DNA of 64,000 nt from Prauserella marina (lineage in GTDB: Bacteria; Actinomycetota; Actinomycetes; Mycobacteriales; Pseudonocardiaceae). The first letter of the stretch is position 1. The number at the start of each line of letters is the position of its first letter. Below are positions 1 to 7,726 of the stretch, one piece after another. Below the pieces are notes generated by a model. The model saw only the letters and a program-made list of their open reading frames with translations, did no database searches and had not been told where the DNA came from. The translations under genes were made by a program, and so were the position numbers. The stretch lies in contig NZ_CP016353.1 in the NCBI RefSeq assembly GCF_002240355.1, positions 1,290,501 to 1,354,500 of the forward strand, in the 5' to 3' direction.

Positions 1-136
1 ATTCATCACCAGCGAGGGACTGTACTGGGCACAACTCTCCGCTGCCGCTCTGCTGGCGTCGCTGCCGGTGATGATCGTGGGCTGGATCGCGCAGAACCAC
101 CTCGTCCGCGGCCTCTCCATGGGCGCGGTGAAGTAA
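1..136 (+). CDS. Carbohydrate ABC transporter permease, C-terminal end (partial)
   Basis: Only the last 44 codons are in the window; the reading frame enters at base 2 and stops with TAA at 134-136. The tail has one hydrophobic helix followed by a short polar end finishing LSMGAVK. This ending is typical of MalG/UgpE-type sugar permeases, the inner-membrane subunit that moves sugar with an extracellular binding protein and a cytoplasmic ATPase. The rest of the transporter would lie to the left of the window. The substrate cannot be inferred from this fragment. The family call rests on the characteristic C-terminus alone. Confidence 0.7.
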   Translation, partial: FITSEGLYWAQLSAAALLASLPVMIVGWIAQNHLVRGLSMGAVK

Positions 137-148
137 CGGTGGCCCGGT

Positions 149-199
149 GCCGAAAGCGCGGACCCGCTCGCGCCTTCGGCACCCGTCCGCGCTTTCAGC
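149..199. terminator. Bidirectional stem-loop terminator between permease and purC
   Basis: Bases 149-163 pair with 185-199 over 15 bp with one mismatch, around a 21-nt loop. The structure lies between two convergent genes, 12 bp after the permease stop and overlapping the last bases of purC. This position suits a shared rho-independent-like terminator. No strong U-tract follows, which is usual in actinomycetes. Confidence 0.65.
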
Positions 200-1043
200 G
201 TGTGGGGGACCAGTCCGTTCCGGTGAGGCGCTCGTAGACCTCCCGGTAGCGCTCTCTCGTCGCGGTGACGATATTCGCGGGGATCTCGGGGCCAGGCGGG
301 GTCTTGTCCCAGCCGGTACTGGTCGCCCAGTCCCTCACGAACTGCTTGTCGAACGAGTGCTGCGGCCTGCCCGGCTCCCATTCGCCGGCAGGCCAGAACC
401 GCGACGAGTCCGAGGTGAGTACCTCGTCGCCCAAGGTCAGCGTTCCGTCGGCCGCGATTCCGAACTCCAGCTTGGTGTCGGCGACGATGATGCCCTTCGT
501 CGCCGCGTGTTCGGCCCCGCGACGGTAGATCTCGATCGTCAGCTCCCGCAGCCGTTCGGCGAGCTCGCGCCCGACCTGCGCGACGACGTCGTCGAAGGTG
601 ATGAACTCGTCGTGCCCCACGTCCGCCTTCGTGGTGGGCGTGAAGATGGGCTCGGGAAGTCGGTCGCCCTCCACGAGGCCGTCCGGTAGCGCGACTCCGG
701 ATACCGTTCCCTGCTTCTGGTACTCACGCAGGCCGAGGCCCGTCAGGTAGCCGCGGGCGATGCACTCGACCTTGACCATCTCCAATGGACGGCACCGAAT
801 CGCTCTGCCCGCGAACTCGTCCGGAACGTCGGTGGCCGACAGGACGTGATTCGGTACGACGTCACGGAAGAGCTCGAACCACCACAGCGAGAGCCGGGTC
901 AGCAAGGCACCCTTGTCGGGAATCGGTGTCGGCAACGTCACGTCATAGACCGAAACCCGGTCTGACGCGACGAGGAGAATGTCGTCGCCGTCCTGGTAGA
1001 GATCCCGGACTTTGCCAGCGTGGATGTGCTTCACGACCGCCAT
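195..1043 (-). CDS. purC: Phosphoribosylaminoimidazole-succinocarboxamide synthase (SAICAR synthetase)
   Basis: This ATP-dependent enzyme joins CAIR and aspartate to form SAICAR in purine biosynthesis. The protein matches the family over its whole length: an N-terminal KHIHAGKVRDLYQ segment with the GKVRDLY nucleotide-binding motif, an ECIARGYLTG segment in the middle, and LEFGIAADGTLTLGDEVLTSDSSRFW in the C-terminal half split around the catalytic acidic residues. The frame is open 16 codons further upstream (to 1091), but the ATG at 1043 places the conserved core at the N-terminus, giving 282 aa, close to the actinobacterial norm. It is transcribed towards the sugar permease and shares a terminator with it. 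It is a single housekeeping gene; the other pur genes are not in the window. Confidence 0.93.
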   Translation of the reverse strand: MAVVKHIHAGKVRDLYQDGDDILLVASDRVSVYDVTLPTPIPDKGALLTRLSLWWFELFRDVVPNHVLSATDVPDEFAGRAIRCRPLEMVKVECIARGYLTGLGLREYQKQGTVSGVALPDGLVEGDRLPEPIFTPTTKADVGHDEFITFDDVVAQVGRELAERLRELTIEIYRRGAEHAATKGIIVADTKLEFGIAADGTLTLGDEVLTSDSSRFWPAGEWEPGRPQHSFDKQFVRDWATSTGWDKTPPGPEIPANIVTATRERYREVYERLTGTDWSPTR

Positions 1044-1093
1044 CGTACGGGCGCTCGGTGGCGGTTCGGCCTGACCCTGAGGAGCGAACAACT

Positions 1094-1123
1094 CACTCGA
1101 ACGAGTGGCCTCAAGCTCGTTCG
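1094..1123. promoter_or_regulatory. Paired palindromes in the purC/methyltransferase intergenic region
   Basis: The arms CACTCG and CGAGTG (1094-1099, 1102-1107) form a near-perfect palindrome with an AA centre. The right part, CGAACGAG at 1098-1105, is repeated in inverted form as CTCGTTCG at 1116-1123. The region lies about 50 bp upstream of the purC start and between divergent genes, where an operator would be expected. No regulator is assigned. It could be a chance inverted repeat in GC-rich DNA. Confidence 0.3.
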
Positions 1124-1293
1124 TGCAAGCGGAAGCGGCGACGACCTGGGCCGAAACAGGCAGCGTCCGGCCAGGTGGGCAACGTCGACCTCCTGCCGTC
1201 CCGTCCCGCCATTCGCAGTAGAATCAGGTGCCCTGTGCGGCGGAAGATCGCTAGGATGAGCAACGGGTCAGGACCCGAGGAGGCGTACTCAGA

Positions 1294-2103
1294 GTGGCAC
1301 TCCCCATCCACACCGCTCAGCAAGAAGGCTCAACCCAGCCCAACATTGCGCGGATCACCGATTACTGGCTGGATGGTGCCCATCACGACGACGCCGACCA
1401 GCGGGTGGCCGACAACATCTCGGTCTGCGCGCCGTACATGCCCTACCTCGTCCGTTCGCAGCGGGCGCTGCTGGGCAGAATGGTGCGGCACCTTCTCGGT
1501 GAGGGCATCACCCAGTTCCTCGATCTCGGCTCCGGTATTCCCACCCGTGACCACGTGCACGAGGTCGTGCAATCCGTCGACCCCTCCGGCAAGGTCGTGT
1601 ACGTCGACATCGACCCCCATGTCGTCGCCGTCGGACGCGATGTGCTGGCAGGTAACGACAACGCCACCATCGTTCAGGCCGACTTCCGTGACCACGACGC
1701 GGTCTTCGCCACGCCCGAGGTCGCGAGGTTGATCGATCCGGAGCAGCCGCTCGCGATCCTGATGATCGAGGCTTTCGTCCACATCTCCGACGAGGACGGA
1801 CCCGCAGGGATCGTGTCGGGCTACCGCGATCGTGTGAGCACTGGCAGTTACCTGGCAATCTCGCATTGTAGTGAGAATGAGGATCTGCTCGCGGCTTATC
1901 AGATGTTCGAGCGCATGGCGCTCGGTGCGCCGCCGATCGTGAATCTACGCTCACGTGAGGAGCTGACGAGTTACTTCGCCCGGCTCGATCTCATCGAGCC
2001 GGGCGAAGTACCCATTCACCTGTGGCGTCCCGAGTCCGATGACGAAGTCGACCGCAACCCGGACCAGGTGCAGATGCACGCCGGGATGGGGCGCAAACTC
2101 TGA
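1294..2103 (+). CDS. SAM-dependent methyltransferase, DUF574 / Methyltransf_19 family
   Basis: This 269-aa protein has the DUF574 layout: an N-terminal NIARITDYWLDGAHH segment, a Rossmann SAM-binding loop FLDLGSGIPT near residues 70-80, an acidic strand end VYVDIDPHVV, and a C-terminal EPGEVPIHLWRP motif. Actinomycetes carry many paralogues, often next to secondary-metabolism or regulatory genes; the substrate is generally unknown. The GTG start at 1294 is chosen because a good ribosome-binding site, CGAGGAGG, lies about 10 nt upstream. The gene is divergent from purC and convergent with the diterpene cyclase. Its 3' third contains a perfect 18-bp inverted repeat (1972-2010), listed separately. 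No methyl acceptor can be inferred from the sequence. Confidence 0.88.
   Translation: MALPIHTAQQEGSTQPNIARITDYWLDGAHHDDADQRVADNISVCAPYMPYLVRSQRALLGRMVRHLLGEGITQFLDLGSGIPTRDHVHEVVQSVDPSGKVVYVDIDPHVVAVGRDVLAGNDNATIVQADFRDHDAVFATPEVARLIDPEQPLAILMIEAFVHISDEDGPAGIVSGYRDRVSTGSYLAISHCSENEDLLAAYQMFERMALGAPPIVNLRSREELTSYFARLDLIEPGEVPIHLWRPESDDEVDRNPDQVQMHAGMGRKL
1972..2010. repeat. Perfect 18-bp inverted repeat with a 3-nt loop inside a coding region
   Basis: Bases 1972-1989 (TACTTCGCCCGGCTCGAT) are the exact reverse complement of 1993-2010, separated by CTC. The hairpin lies fully inside the methyltransferase gene and encodes the segment YFARLDLIEPGEV, which reads as normal family sequence. In RNA or single-stranded DNA it would form a very stable stem. 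Perfect complementarity over 18 bp is far beyond chance for one site. Its origin is likely a templated repair event, which is an inference. Confidence 0.95.
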
Positions 2104-2139
2104 CCGTCGGACGCTGGCCAGCGGGTGCGGCGCGGTTCA

Positions 2140-3711
2140 TCACGCCCCGATTCGAGCCGACTGCTCGGCAACCCGCCGGACGACCTTGTCGTTCGACTTC
2201 GCCAAATGCAGGGCGCCCAGCATTTCGGTCTCGATGATCCGCAGCGGTGTGTAGAGGTCCTTGTCGTGCCACAGCGCGGGATGCCGTGTGTTCTCGATGT
2301 TGGCGAGCAGGAAGGCGCAGCCCCGCGCCGCCGCGATCGCGACAGCGTCGTTCTCCTCGTTCGCGGTGGTGGCCAGCAAAGTCCGGACCGCGAAGGCCGT
2401 TTCCTCGGCCGTACCCTCCCAGCGTCCCCACGAACCGTCGGCACGCTGGGCTCCCAGTAGCCAGTCCACGGCCTTCGTCACGGCCGGCCTGCCCTTCGTG
2501 CCGCCGTAACGGGCGAGGGCGGTAGCGCAACAGGCGATGGAGTAAAGCGGCGACGCGTGCCATTTGTCGGCCCACGTACCGTCCGGACGCTGTTGTTCCA
2601 CCAGCCACGCGGTGACTTTGGCCGCCGCGGCGGCACAATGGGCCTTTTCTTGCGGGTCAGGGCTTACCGAGGCTCCCAGTGCTTGCAGGACGTGCGCGTT
2701 GGTCGTCGTCGAAGGGGTCCGTTCCTCGGGGAACGTGCTGAAGTGGTCGTCCGCCTCGTACTCCCACAAAGGGCGCGGAGACCGCGGACTTCCGAGGCGA
2801 GCCAGCGCGTAGAGCGCACTCGCCGTGTCGTCGGCGTCGGCCGGGAGGCCGAGCCCGCCGGCCGCGCCATGAGGTCCGAATGCCTCGTGCAGACTGTCCA
2901 CCAGCGCCGACGGTGCCGTGAACTCGATGCCGCAATCGGCCAGTGTGGACAGTACCCACGACCGCTCGAACAAGGCCAAGGGCGCCGCGACGGGAACCGC
3001 GGCTACGGCAGGATCCTGGACATCGCGCAGGTAGCCGATCGAGGGATGGCGGTTCTCGGCGATCACGTCGTCACCCAGCCAGACCGCCGTCGCGGCGGGC
3101 GAACAGCCCACGATGCGGCCCTCGACCGGTTTGACGAAGCGCGCTCGCCGTGCGGGTTCGCCGATCGTTTCCAAGGAATGCCACAGTTTTTCCGGCAGCG
3201 CGGTTCCCGACTCGACGGCGGCCCGCAGCGCGATCAGCAGGTCGCCGTTGGTTCCAGAGGGGACCGGCAGTGTGGGCACATTCCGTTCGGAGAGCCGGCT
3301 GTTGATGTCATGGACGAGCCCGGGAACGATGATCTCGATCGCGACGGTGTCCGGAAGGGAATCGTTGCGCGGCAATCGATTCCTGAGGACGTCGATCCCT
3401 CGCATAGCCGCCGAGTCGACCGAGGGCGAACAGCCAGATCTGCGCGACTCGGCCAGCAAGGCTTCCGTGGCGCTGAGTGTGGGTACGACGTCGTAACGCC
3501 CTGGGCCTCCCCAGCTCCCGTCCGGTCGCTGTTCGTCGAGCAGGTATCGCACTCTTCGGTCGTGTCCGGACAGTGAGGGAGCCATGGACACCAGTCGGCC
3601 GGTCTCGTACACCGATGGTGAGAACCTGCCACGATCGTCTTCGGTCATCTCCGACAACAGGTCTGTGACGGCTTTCCCAGTCGATTCCGGCCACACAGCG
3701 GGCGAGTCCAT
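2140..3711 (-). CDS. Class II diterpene cyclase (copalyl/halimadienyl diphosphate synthase-like)
   Basis: This 523-aa protein resembles bacterial class II terpene cyclases, which protonate geranylgeranyl diphosphate and fold it into a bicyclic diphosphate. It has the catalytic DXDD acid motif as DADD at about residues 292-295, in the same part of the protein as in Rv3377c-type enzymes. QW-like repeats (QRPDGSWGG near residue 61, QQRPDGTWADKW and QRADGSWGRW in the C-terminal half) form the alpha-barrel. No class I DDXXD motif was seen, so it should leave the diphosphate in place. A strong ribosome-binding site (AAGGAG) precedes the ATG at 3711. No class I partner synthase, GGPP synthase or P450 lies nearby. 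Product identity (copalyl, halimadienyl, labdane) cannot be read from the sequence. Confidence 0.82.
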   Translation of the reverse strand: MDSPAVWPESTGKAVTDLLSEMTEDDRGRFSPSVYETGRLVSMAPSLSGHDRRVRYLLDEQRPDGSWGGPGRYDVVPTLSATEALLAESRRSGCSPSVDSAAMRGIDVLRNRLPRNDSLPDTVAIEIIVPGLVHDINSRLSERNVPTLPVPSGTNGDLLIALRAAVESGTALPEKLWHSLETIGEPARRARFVKPVEGRIVGCSPAATAVWLGDDVIAENRHPSIGYLRDVQDPAVAAVPVAAPLALFERSWVLSTLADCGIEFTAPSALVDSLHEAFGPHGAAGGLGLPADADDTASALYALARLGSPRSPRPLWEYEADDHFSTFPEERTPSTTTNAHVLQALGASVSPDPQEKAHCAAAAAKVTAWLVEQQRPDGTWADKWHASPLYSIACCATALARYGGTKGRPAVTKAVDWLLGAQRADGSWGRWEGTAEETAFAVRTLLATTANEENDAVAIAAARGCAFLLANIENTRHPALWHDKDLYTPLRIIETEMLGALHLAKSNDKVVRRVAEQSARIGA

Positions 3712-4013
3712 GAAGCACTCCTTGGCGTTGCCAGCTTTGAGATATCCAGGGTCACCCGGGTGAGTGAGCGAAACTCCAAAGTAGCATCCCGGCCAAAGGT
3801 GTCACATCGGACATGATCCGGATGGAGCAGCGTTGTGTTGGTCAACCGGCCACGTTGAACTGTTTGGATGAAGCGGCGGAACTGGTGCTGCCTCCGGGGA
3901 CATCGTTGCTGTCGTCGCGATAGCGAATGCGGTATGTGCCAGTGGTTTCCCAAGGTACGGTCCACCGATGGTCACCGTGGCCGCGACGATGTCCTGTCAG
4001 CGCAAGGCAGTGC
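3712..4013. other. 302-bp intergenic region upstream of the diterpene cyclase
   Basis: No convincing gene is seen here on either strand; the short open frames have irregular codon use and no ribosome-binding site. The stretch is less GC-rich than its neighbours, as expected for a promoter region. It includes the cyclase ribosome-binding site and a 12-bp perfect palindrome, TCACCCGGGTGA, at 3752-3763, about 45 bp before the cyclase start. That palindrome could be an operator, but this is a guess. Confidence 0.5.
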
Positions 4014-4859
4014 TCAGCGAGCCGCGAGATGTTCCAGCAGCAATGCGCTCAACGCTTCGGGCACCTCCTCGGGGATCCAGTGGGTCACGTCTTCGAGCAT
4101 GTGAAAGGCGTAGGGTCCGCTGACCCAGTTCTCGGTGTCGAAGGCCGCTGTCGAGCCGAAGGCGACATCCTCGGTGCTCCAGATGTACAGCGTCGGCACA
4201 GCCACCTTGCCCGCCTCCGCACGTGGCCGCCCGGCCCGGTACCAGTTCAGCGCGGCACTGAGTGCCCCAGGTTCCGAGAGCCGGAGTACGTAGTCCTCGA
4301 CTCTGCTGAGAGGAACCTTCCACTCGAACATCCGGCGCAGCGCCTCGGCGTTGTTCGCGAGCATGCGTTGTTCGGTCGACGACTGACGCCATTCGGTCAG
4401 GTAGGCCGAGCGCATAGCCTGGTCCTCGTCGGAACGGATCGCCCGCGCGAGCGCGGAGGGGTGCGGTGTGGACACGGCGGTGAACGAACGGAGCCGGTCG
4501 GGATGTTCAGCAGCCGCCCACCAGCCCACGGCGGCGCCCCAGTCGTGGCCGACGAGGTCGAACCGGCGCCAGCCGAGTGCGTCGGCGACCGCGAGCACGT
4601 CGCCGACGAGGACGTCGACGCCGTAGTCGGCGACGTTCTCGGGCCGGACCGAGGGGGAGTAGCCCCTCTGGTCGGGTGCGACAGCCCGGTATCCGTGGCC
4701 GCCGAGTGTCGCGACCTGGTGTTCCCACTCCAGGGCAGCCTCGGGAAAACCGTGCAACAACAGCACCGGGCGCCCTTCGGCGGGGCCTGACGCTATGGCG
4801 TCGAAGGCCCCGGCCTCAGTGGTGACGGTGAGTTGTTCGATGCTGGACTGGTCGGTCAT
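4014..4859 (-). CDS. Alpha/beta hydrolase, epoxide hydrolase-like
   Basis: This 281-aa protein has the alpha/beta hydrolase fold with features of soluble epoxide hydrolases: an oxyanion-hole motif HGFPE (about residues 36-40), a nucleophile elbow GHDWG in which the nucleophile is Asp (about D106) rather than Ser, and a C-terminal catalytic His in a VTHW motif. Such enzymes open epoxides, or in some cases dehalogenate, through an Asp-ester intermediate. The frame is open 8 codons further up, to 4883; the ATG at 4859 puts MTDQ directly before the fold and is preferred. It lies 30 bp downstream of the HNH gene on the same strand. The true substrate is unknown. A role with the neighbouring diterpene cyclase is possible but unproven. 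Confidence 0.8.
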   Translation of the reverse strand: MTDQSSIEQLTVTTEAGAFDAIASGPAEGRPVLLLHGFPEAALEWEHQVATLGGHGYRAVAPDQRGYSPSVRPENVADYGVDVLVGDVLAVADALGWRRFDLVGHDWGAAVGWWAAAEHPDRLRSFTAVSTPHPSALARAIRSDEDQAMRSAYLTEWRQSSTEQRMLANNAEALRRMFEWKVPLSRVEDYVLRLSEPGALSAALNWYRAGRPRAEAGKVAVPTLYIWSTEDVAFGSTAAFDTENWVSGPYAFHMLEDVTHWIPEEVPEALSALLLEHLAAR

Positions 4860-4889
4860 TGCCGGAACCCTAGCCGTGTCCATGGCGGG

Positions 4890-6158
4890 TCATGCCGCCC
4901 GTGGGTGCTTGCCGATGAGATGCGCCGTGTTGCGCCTGGGTCTTCGTGCCGGATCGAGCCAGGCCGGGGGAACGAACTCCGGTAGCCGGTCGGCGGAGTT
5001 GACGCGTACTTCCCAATCGGTGTGGTGTATCAGCCGATGATGGTGCGCGCAGACGAGCACCATGCTGTCGATATCGGTATTACCACCGTGATCCCACCAT
5101 ACGATGTGGTGTGGTACGCACCATTTGGGACCACGGTCGCAACCGGGGAAGGCGCATCCCTTGTCCCGCAACGCCAACGCCCTTCGCTGGGCTTTGCTGG
5201 CGTGCCGGGAGGATCGGCCGAGGTACAGGACCTCGCCGTCGGTTCCGAAGATGGCGGGGATGACCTGCGCCTCGCAGGCCAGCCTCCGCAGTTGTTCCGG
5301 CGTGGAGTAACCGGGCAGTTCGGTCGAGGACTGCCGGGTGCGGTCTTCGAGTTCAGCCAAGGTGATCGTCGCCGTGAGTACGGCGCGCTCTCCACCCTGG
5401 ACCGTCAGATCCTCTGCTCTGGCCGCCGAATCGATGATCTCGGCGAGTGCGTCTCCCTGACGTTGTGCCATGGTTCGCGGATCGGGATGTCCGTCGTCGT
5501 CCTTCGGCCGCGGTTTCGCCAGCGGGCCGAACAAGCCTTCGAGTGTCGCACCGGTTTCGGGGTCGAGGTTTCCCGTGAATTCGAGTTGCCCGTTTCTGCG
5601 GTACCGGTACCGGAACTCTCGCGTCGGCGCGGCGAGTTCGGGTTCCTCGACCGGTTGGCGTTCGGAGTCCCAGTACGCGATCAGCCGATGCCCCGCCGCG
5701 CGTACCGCCTCCGGGGACGCCTGTGCCGCGAGGTCGAGGAGCGTCTGCTCCGCGTCCGCCCGTTCCTGGCCGGAGACGGTGTCGGGGCACCGCGCGAAGA
5801 TCCGCGTGATTTCGCGAAGATGCTCGCGTCCGAGTCCGCCGGTGTTCAAAAGGCGGGCGGTCGCGACAAGGGGTGCCGGTAGTTCCTCACCCTCGGGCGA
5901 TCGTCGTGCTTGGGTCGCCAAGGCGTCGGCCAGCCGGGCGTGCGCTTCGCGTGCGGAAACACGCAGTTCGGTACGCAACATGGCCACGGAATCGCGATAA
6001 CCCAGGTTTTTGGCCAGCCCTCTCCTCTCGGCTTCGCCGACGGCGGCCAGCATTTCGGCATGTGCTTGCCGCAATGCCGACTCGCGGCGGGCCAGTAGCG
6101 CCGCCAGTTCCCGATCGTCGAGTTGCCACAACGCATCGGATAGTGCCTGTTCCATCAT
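4890..6158 (-). CDS. HNH endonuclease domain protein, DUF222 (13E12 repeat family)
   Basis: This 422-aa protein has an N-terminal alpha-helical DUF222 region (about residues 1-300) and a C-terminal HNH nuclease domain. The HNH block around residues 335-385 has CAFPGC, a WCVPHHIVWW segment and VLVCAHHHRLIHH, with the expected His and Asn ligands. This is the architecture of the mycobacterial 13E12 repeat proteins, whose biological role is poorly known. A perfect SOS box lies 37 bp upstream, so the gene is probably induced by DNA damage. A run of G and GGAGG just before the ATG gives a strong ribosome-binding site; the ATG three bases further in is an alternative. These genes are often multicopy, and no second copy is present here. 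Confidence 0.88.
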   Translation of the reverse strand: MMEQALSDALWQLDDRELAALLARRESALRQAHAEMLAAVGEAERRGLAKNLGYRDSVAMLRTELRVSAREAHARLADALATQARRSPEGEELPAPLVATARLLNTGGLGREHLREITRIFARCPDTVSGQERADAEQTLLDLAAQASPEAVRAAGHRLIAYWDSERQPVEEPELAAPTREFRYRYRRNGQLEFTGNLDPETGATLEGLFGPLAKPRPKDDDGHPDPRTMAQRQGDALAEIIDSAARAEDLTVQGGERAVLTATITLAELEDRTRQSSTELPGYSTPEQLRRLACEAQVIPAIFGTDGEVLYLGRSSRHASKAQRRALALRDKGCAFPGCDRGPKWCVPHHIVWWDHGGNTDIDSMVLVCAHHHRLIHHTDWEVRVNSADRLPEFVPPAWLDPARRPRRNTAHLIGKHPRAA

Positions 6159-6194
6159 CCTCCCCCCAATACACTCACCAACCTACCACCCACT

Positions 6195-6210
6195 TCGAAC
6201 ACACGTTCGA
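6195..6210. promoter_or_regulatory. LexA (SOS) box upstream of the HNH gene
   Basis: TCGAAC-ACAC-GTTCGA is a perfect dyad that matches the actinobacterial/mycobacterial SOS-box consensus TCGAAC-N4-GTTCGA. It ends 37 bp before the start of the DUF222/HNH gene, overlapping the expected promoter. LexA boxes upstream of 13E12-family genes are known in Mycobacterium tuberculosis. The inference is LexA repression and DNA-damage induction. Confidence 0.82.
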
Positions 6211-6368
6211 CCACTTTTGCGTGAATCCCTTTGCGCGGAACCGCGAAACGGTAGTGAAAGCACCATTCGCACCACGAACCACCAGAGGCACACCCAAACC
6301 CGCCGCTCAAACCAGAACACACACGAACACGCCCTGGAACGCCCGGACAACGAACGAACCCGGCAAAA

Positions 6369-6410
6369 GGCAGGCGGCGCGCGGGAACCGCTGTCCCGAA
6401 CCCGCCTGCC
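6369..6410 (-). terminator. Stem-loop terminator downstream of the tmsB gene
   Basis: GGCAGGCGG (6369-6377) pairs perfectly with CCGCCTGCC (6402-6410), and a shorter CGGGA/TCCCG pair lies within the loop. The structure begins about 40 bp after the tmsB stop on the minus strand and before the next minus-strand gene. It fits a terminator for the tms pair. The rest of 6159-6451 holds only the HNH promoter region and no gene. Confidence 0.5.
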
Positions 6411-6451
6411 GTCGAGCCGGGAGCGCCCTCGCCTCACATCACATCAGGTGC

Positions 6452-7711
6452 TCACACACCCCAGTCCGGCCGCAAAGGCATCGCCGAATCGCCGTTCGCG
6501 CCGACTTTGACCCCGAGAACCTGCTGTAGCTCGATCTTGTGTCGCTCGAAGGCGAGCCGTGAGGCCGCCATGTAGAGCGCCCACACCCGTGCCCTGCGGA
6601 CTCCCGCTTCCCCGACGGCTTCCGTCCAGTTCGCGTCGAGATTCGCGCACCAGCCCGCCAGCGTGCGCGCGTAGTGTTCGCGCAAGTTCTCGGAATGCCG
6701 GACCTCGAAACCGTGGTCGTGCATGGCCGAGATGATCGCGCCGACGCCTTCGAGTTCGCCGTCGGGAAAGACGTACCGGTCGATGAACGGTCCGGTGTGG
6801 TTGGGTTCCCTGTTGCTCGGTCTCGTGATGCAGTGGTTGAGCAGCCTGCCTTTGTCCTTGAGTTTGGAGGCGAGGAACCGGAAGTACGAGGGTAGGTTGC
6901 GCGCACCGATGTGTTCGGTCAGCCCGATCGAGGAAATCGCGTCGAACTGGCCTTCCTTCACGTCCCGGTAGTCGAGGTGGCGTACTTCGGCCCGGTCGGC
7001 GAGTCCTCTTGAGACGATGTTCTTCTGTGCCCACTGGGCCTGTTCCCGCGACAGCGTCACGCCGAGCGCTTGCACTCCGTAGTGTTCCGCCGCGTGAGCC
7101 ACCATGCCGCCCCAGCCGCAACCGACGTCGAGCAGCCGCATTCCCGGCTTGAGGCCGAGTTTGCGGCAGACGAGGTCGAACTTGTGGAACTGGGCCTGTT
7201 CGAGTGTCGCTTCCGTGCTGGGAAAGCAGGCGCAGGTGTAGGCCATGGAGGGGCCGAGCACGAGTTCGTAGAACCGGTTGGAGACGTCGTAGTGCTGTGA
7301 GATCGCGGCGCTGTCCCTCGACTTGGAATGCCTCAGCCCTTGGAGTGCTCGCCTGATCCTGTTCGGGGCCTCCTCGGAGGGAACGGGCATCGGCCGGAAG
7401 TGCCGGGCGCCGAGCTGCCGCAGGATCCACAGCCGGTCGGCGACCGTGAGGCCGTCGATGAGGCTCGACATGTACTTGAGCACGTCGTACAACTCGCCGC
7501 TGACGTCGAGATGACCGGTGACGTACGCACGGGCGAGCCCGAGTTCGCCGGGAGCCGACAGCACGTAGCTCAATGCGGCCGGAGAGCGGATCTCAATGTG
7601 AGCCGACGCTTCCGGATTGCCGATCGAGCTGTCTTCGTACGTGGTCACCGAGACGGGGGCGTCCGTGTTGAGAAACCGGCCGAATACCCGCCCTAATTCG
7701 CCTTGTGCCAT
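6452..7711 (-). CDS. tmsB: Cyclopropane fatty acid synthase-like methyltransferase, probable 10-methylene fatty acid synthase TmsB
   Basis: This 419-aa protein is a member of the CFA/mycolic acid methyltransferase family, which transfers a methyl group from SAM to a double bond in a phospholipid acyl chain. It shows the family signatures: YDVSNRFYELVLGPSMAYTC (residues about 141-160), the SAM loop LDVGCGWGG (194-202), and GLTEHIG further on. Family members make cyclopropanes, methyl branches or methylene groups. The pairing with an FAD-binding oxidoreductase just upstream matches the tms/bfa operons that make 10-methylstearic (tuberculostearic) acid, in which TmsB forms the 10-methylene intermediate. 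That assignment is by context. A clear ribosome-binding site (GAGGTGAG) precedes the start, 15 bp after the tmsA stop. Confidence 0.8.
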   Translation of the reverse strand: MAQGELGRVFGRFLNTDAPVSVTTYEDSSIGNPEASAHIEIRSPAALSYVLSAPGELGLARAYVTGHLDVSGELYDVLKYMSSLIDGLTVADRLWILRQLGARHFRPMPVPSEEAPNRIRRALQGLRHSKSRDSAAISQHYDVSNRFYELVLGPSMAYTCACFPSTEATLEQAQFHKFDLVCRKLGLKPGMRLLDVGCGWGGMVAHAAEHYGVQALGVTLSREQAQWAQKNIVSRGLADRAEVRHLDYRDVKEGQFDAISSIGLTEHIGARNLPSYFRFLASKLKDKGRLLNHCITRPSNREPNHTGPFIDRYVFPDGELEGVGAIISAMHDHGFEVRHSENLREHYARTLAGWCANLDANWTEAVGEAGVRRARVWALYMAASRLAFERHKIELQQVLGVKVGANGDSAMPLRPDWGV

Positions 7712-7726
7712 GGTTGCTCACCTCAC

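Noticed and set aside
2112-2123. CGCTGGCCAGCG palindrome between the convergent methyltransferase and cyclase genes
   Set aside because: It has no loop and is short, so it would not form a terminator hairpin; such words are common at this GC content.
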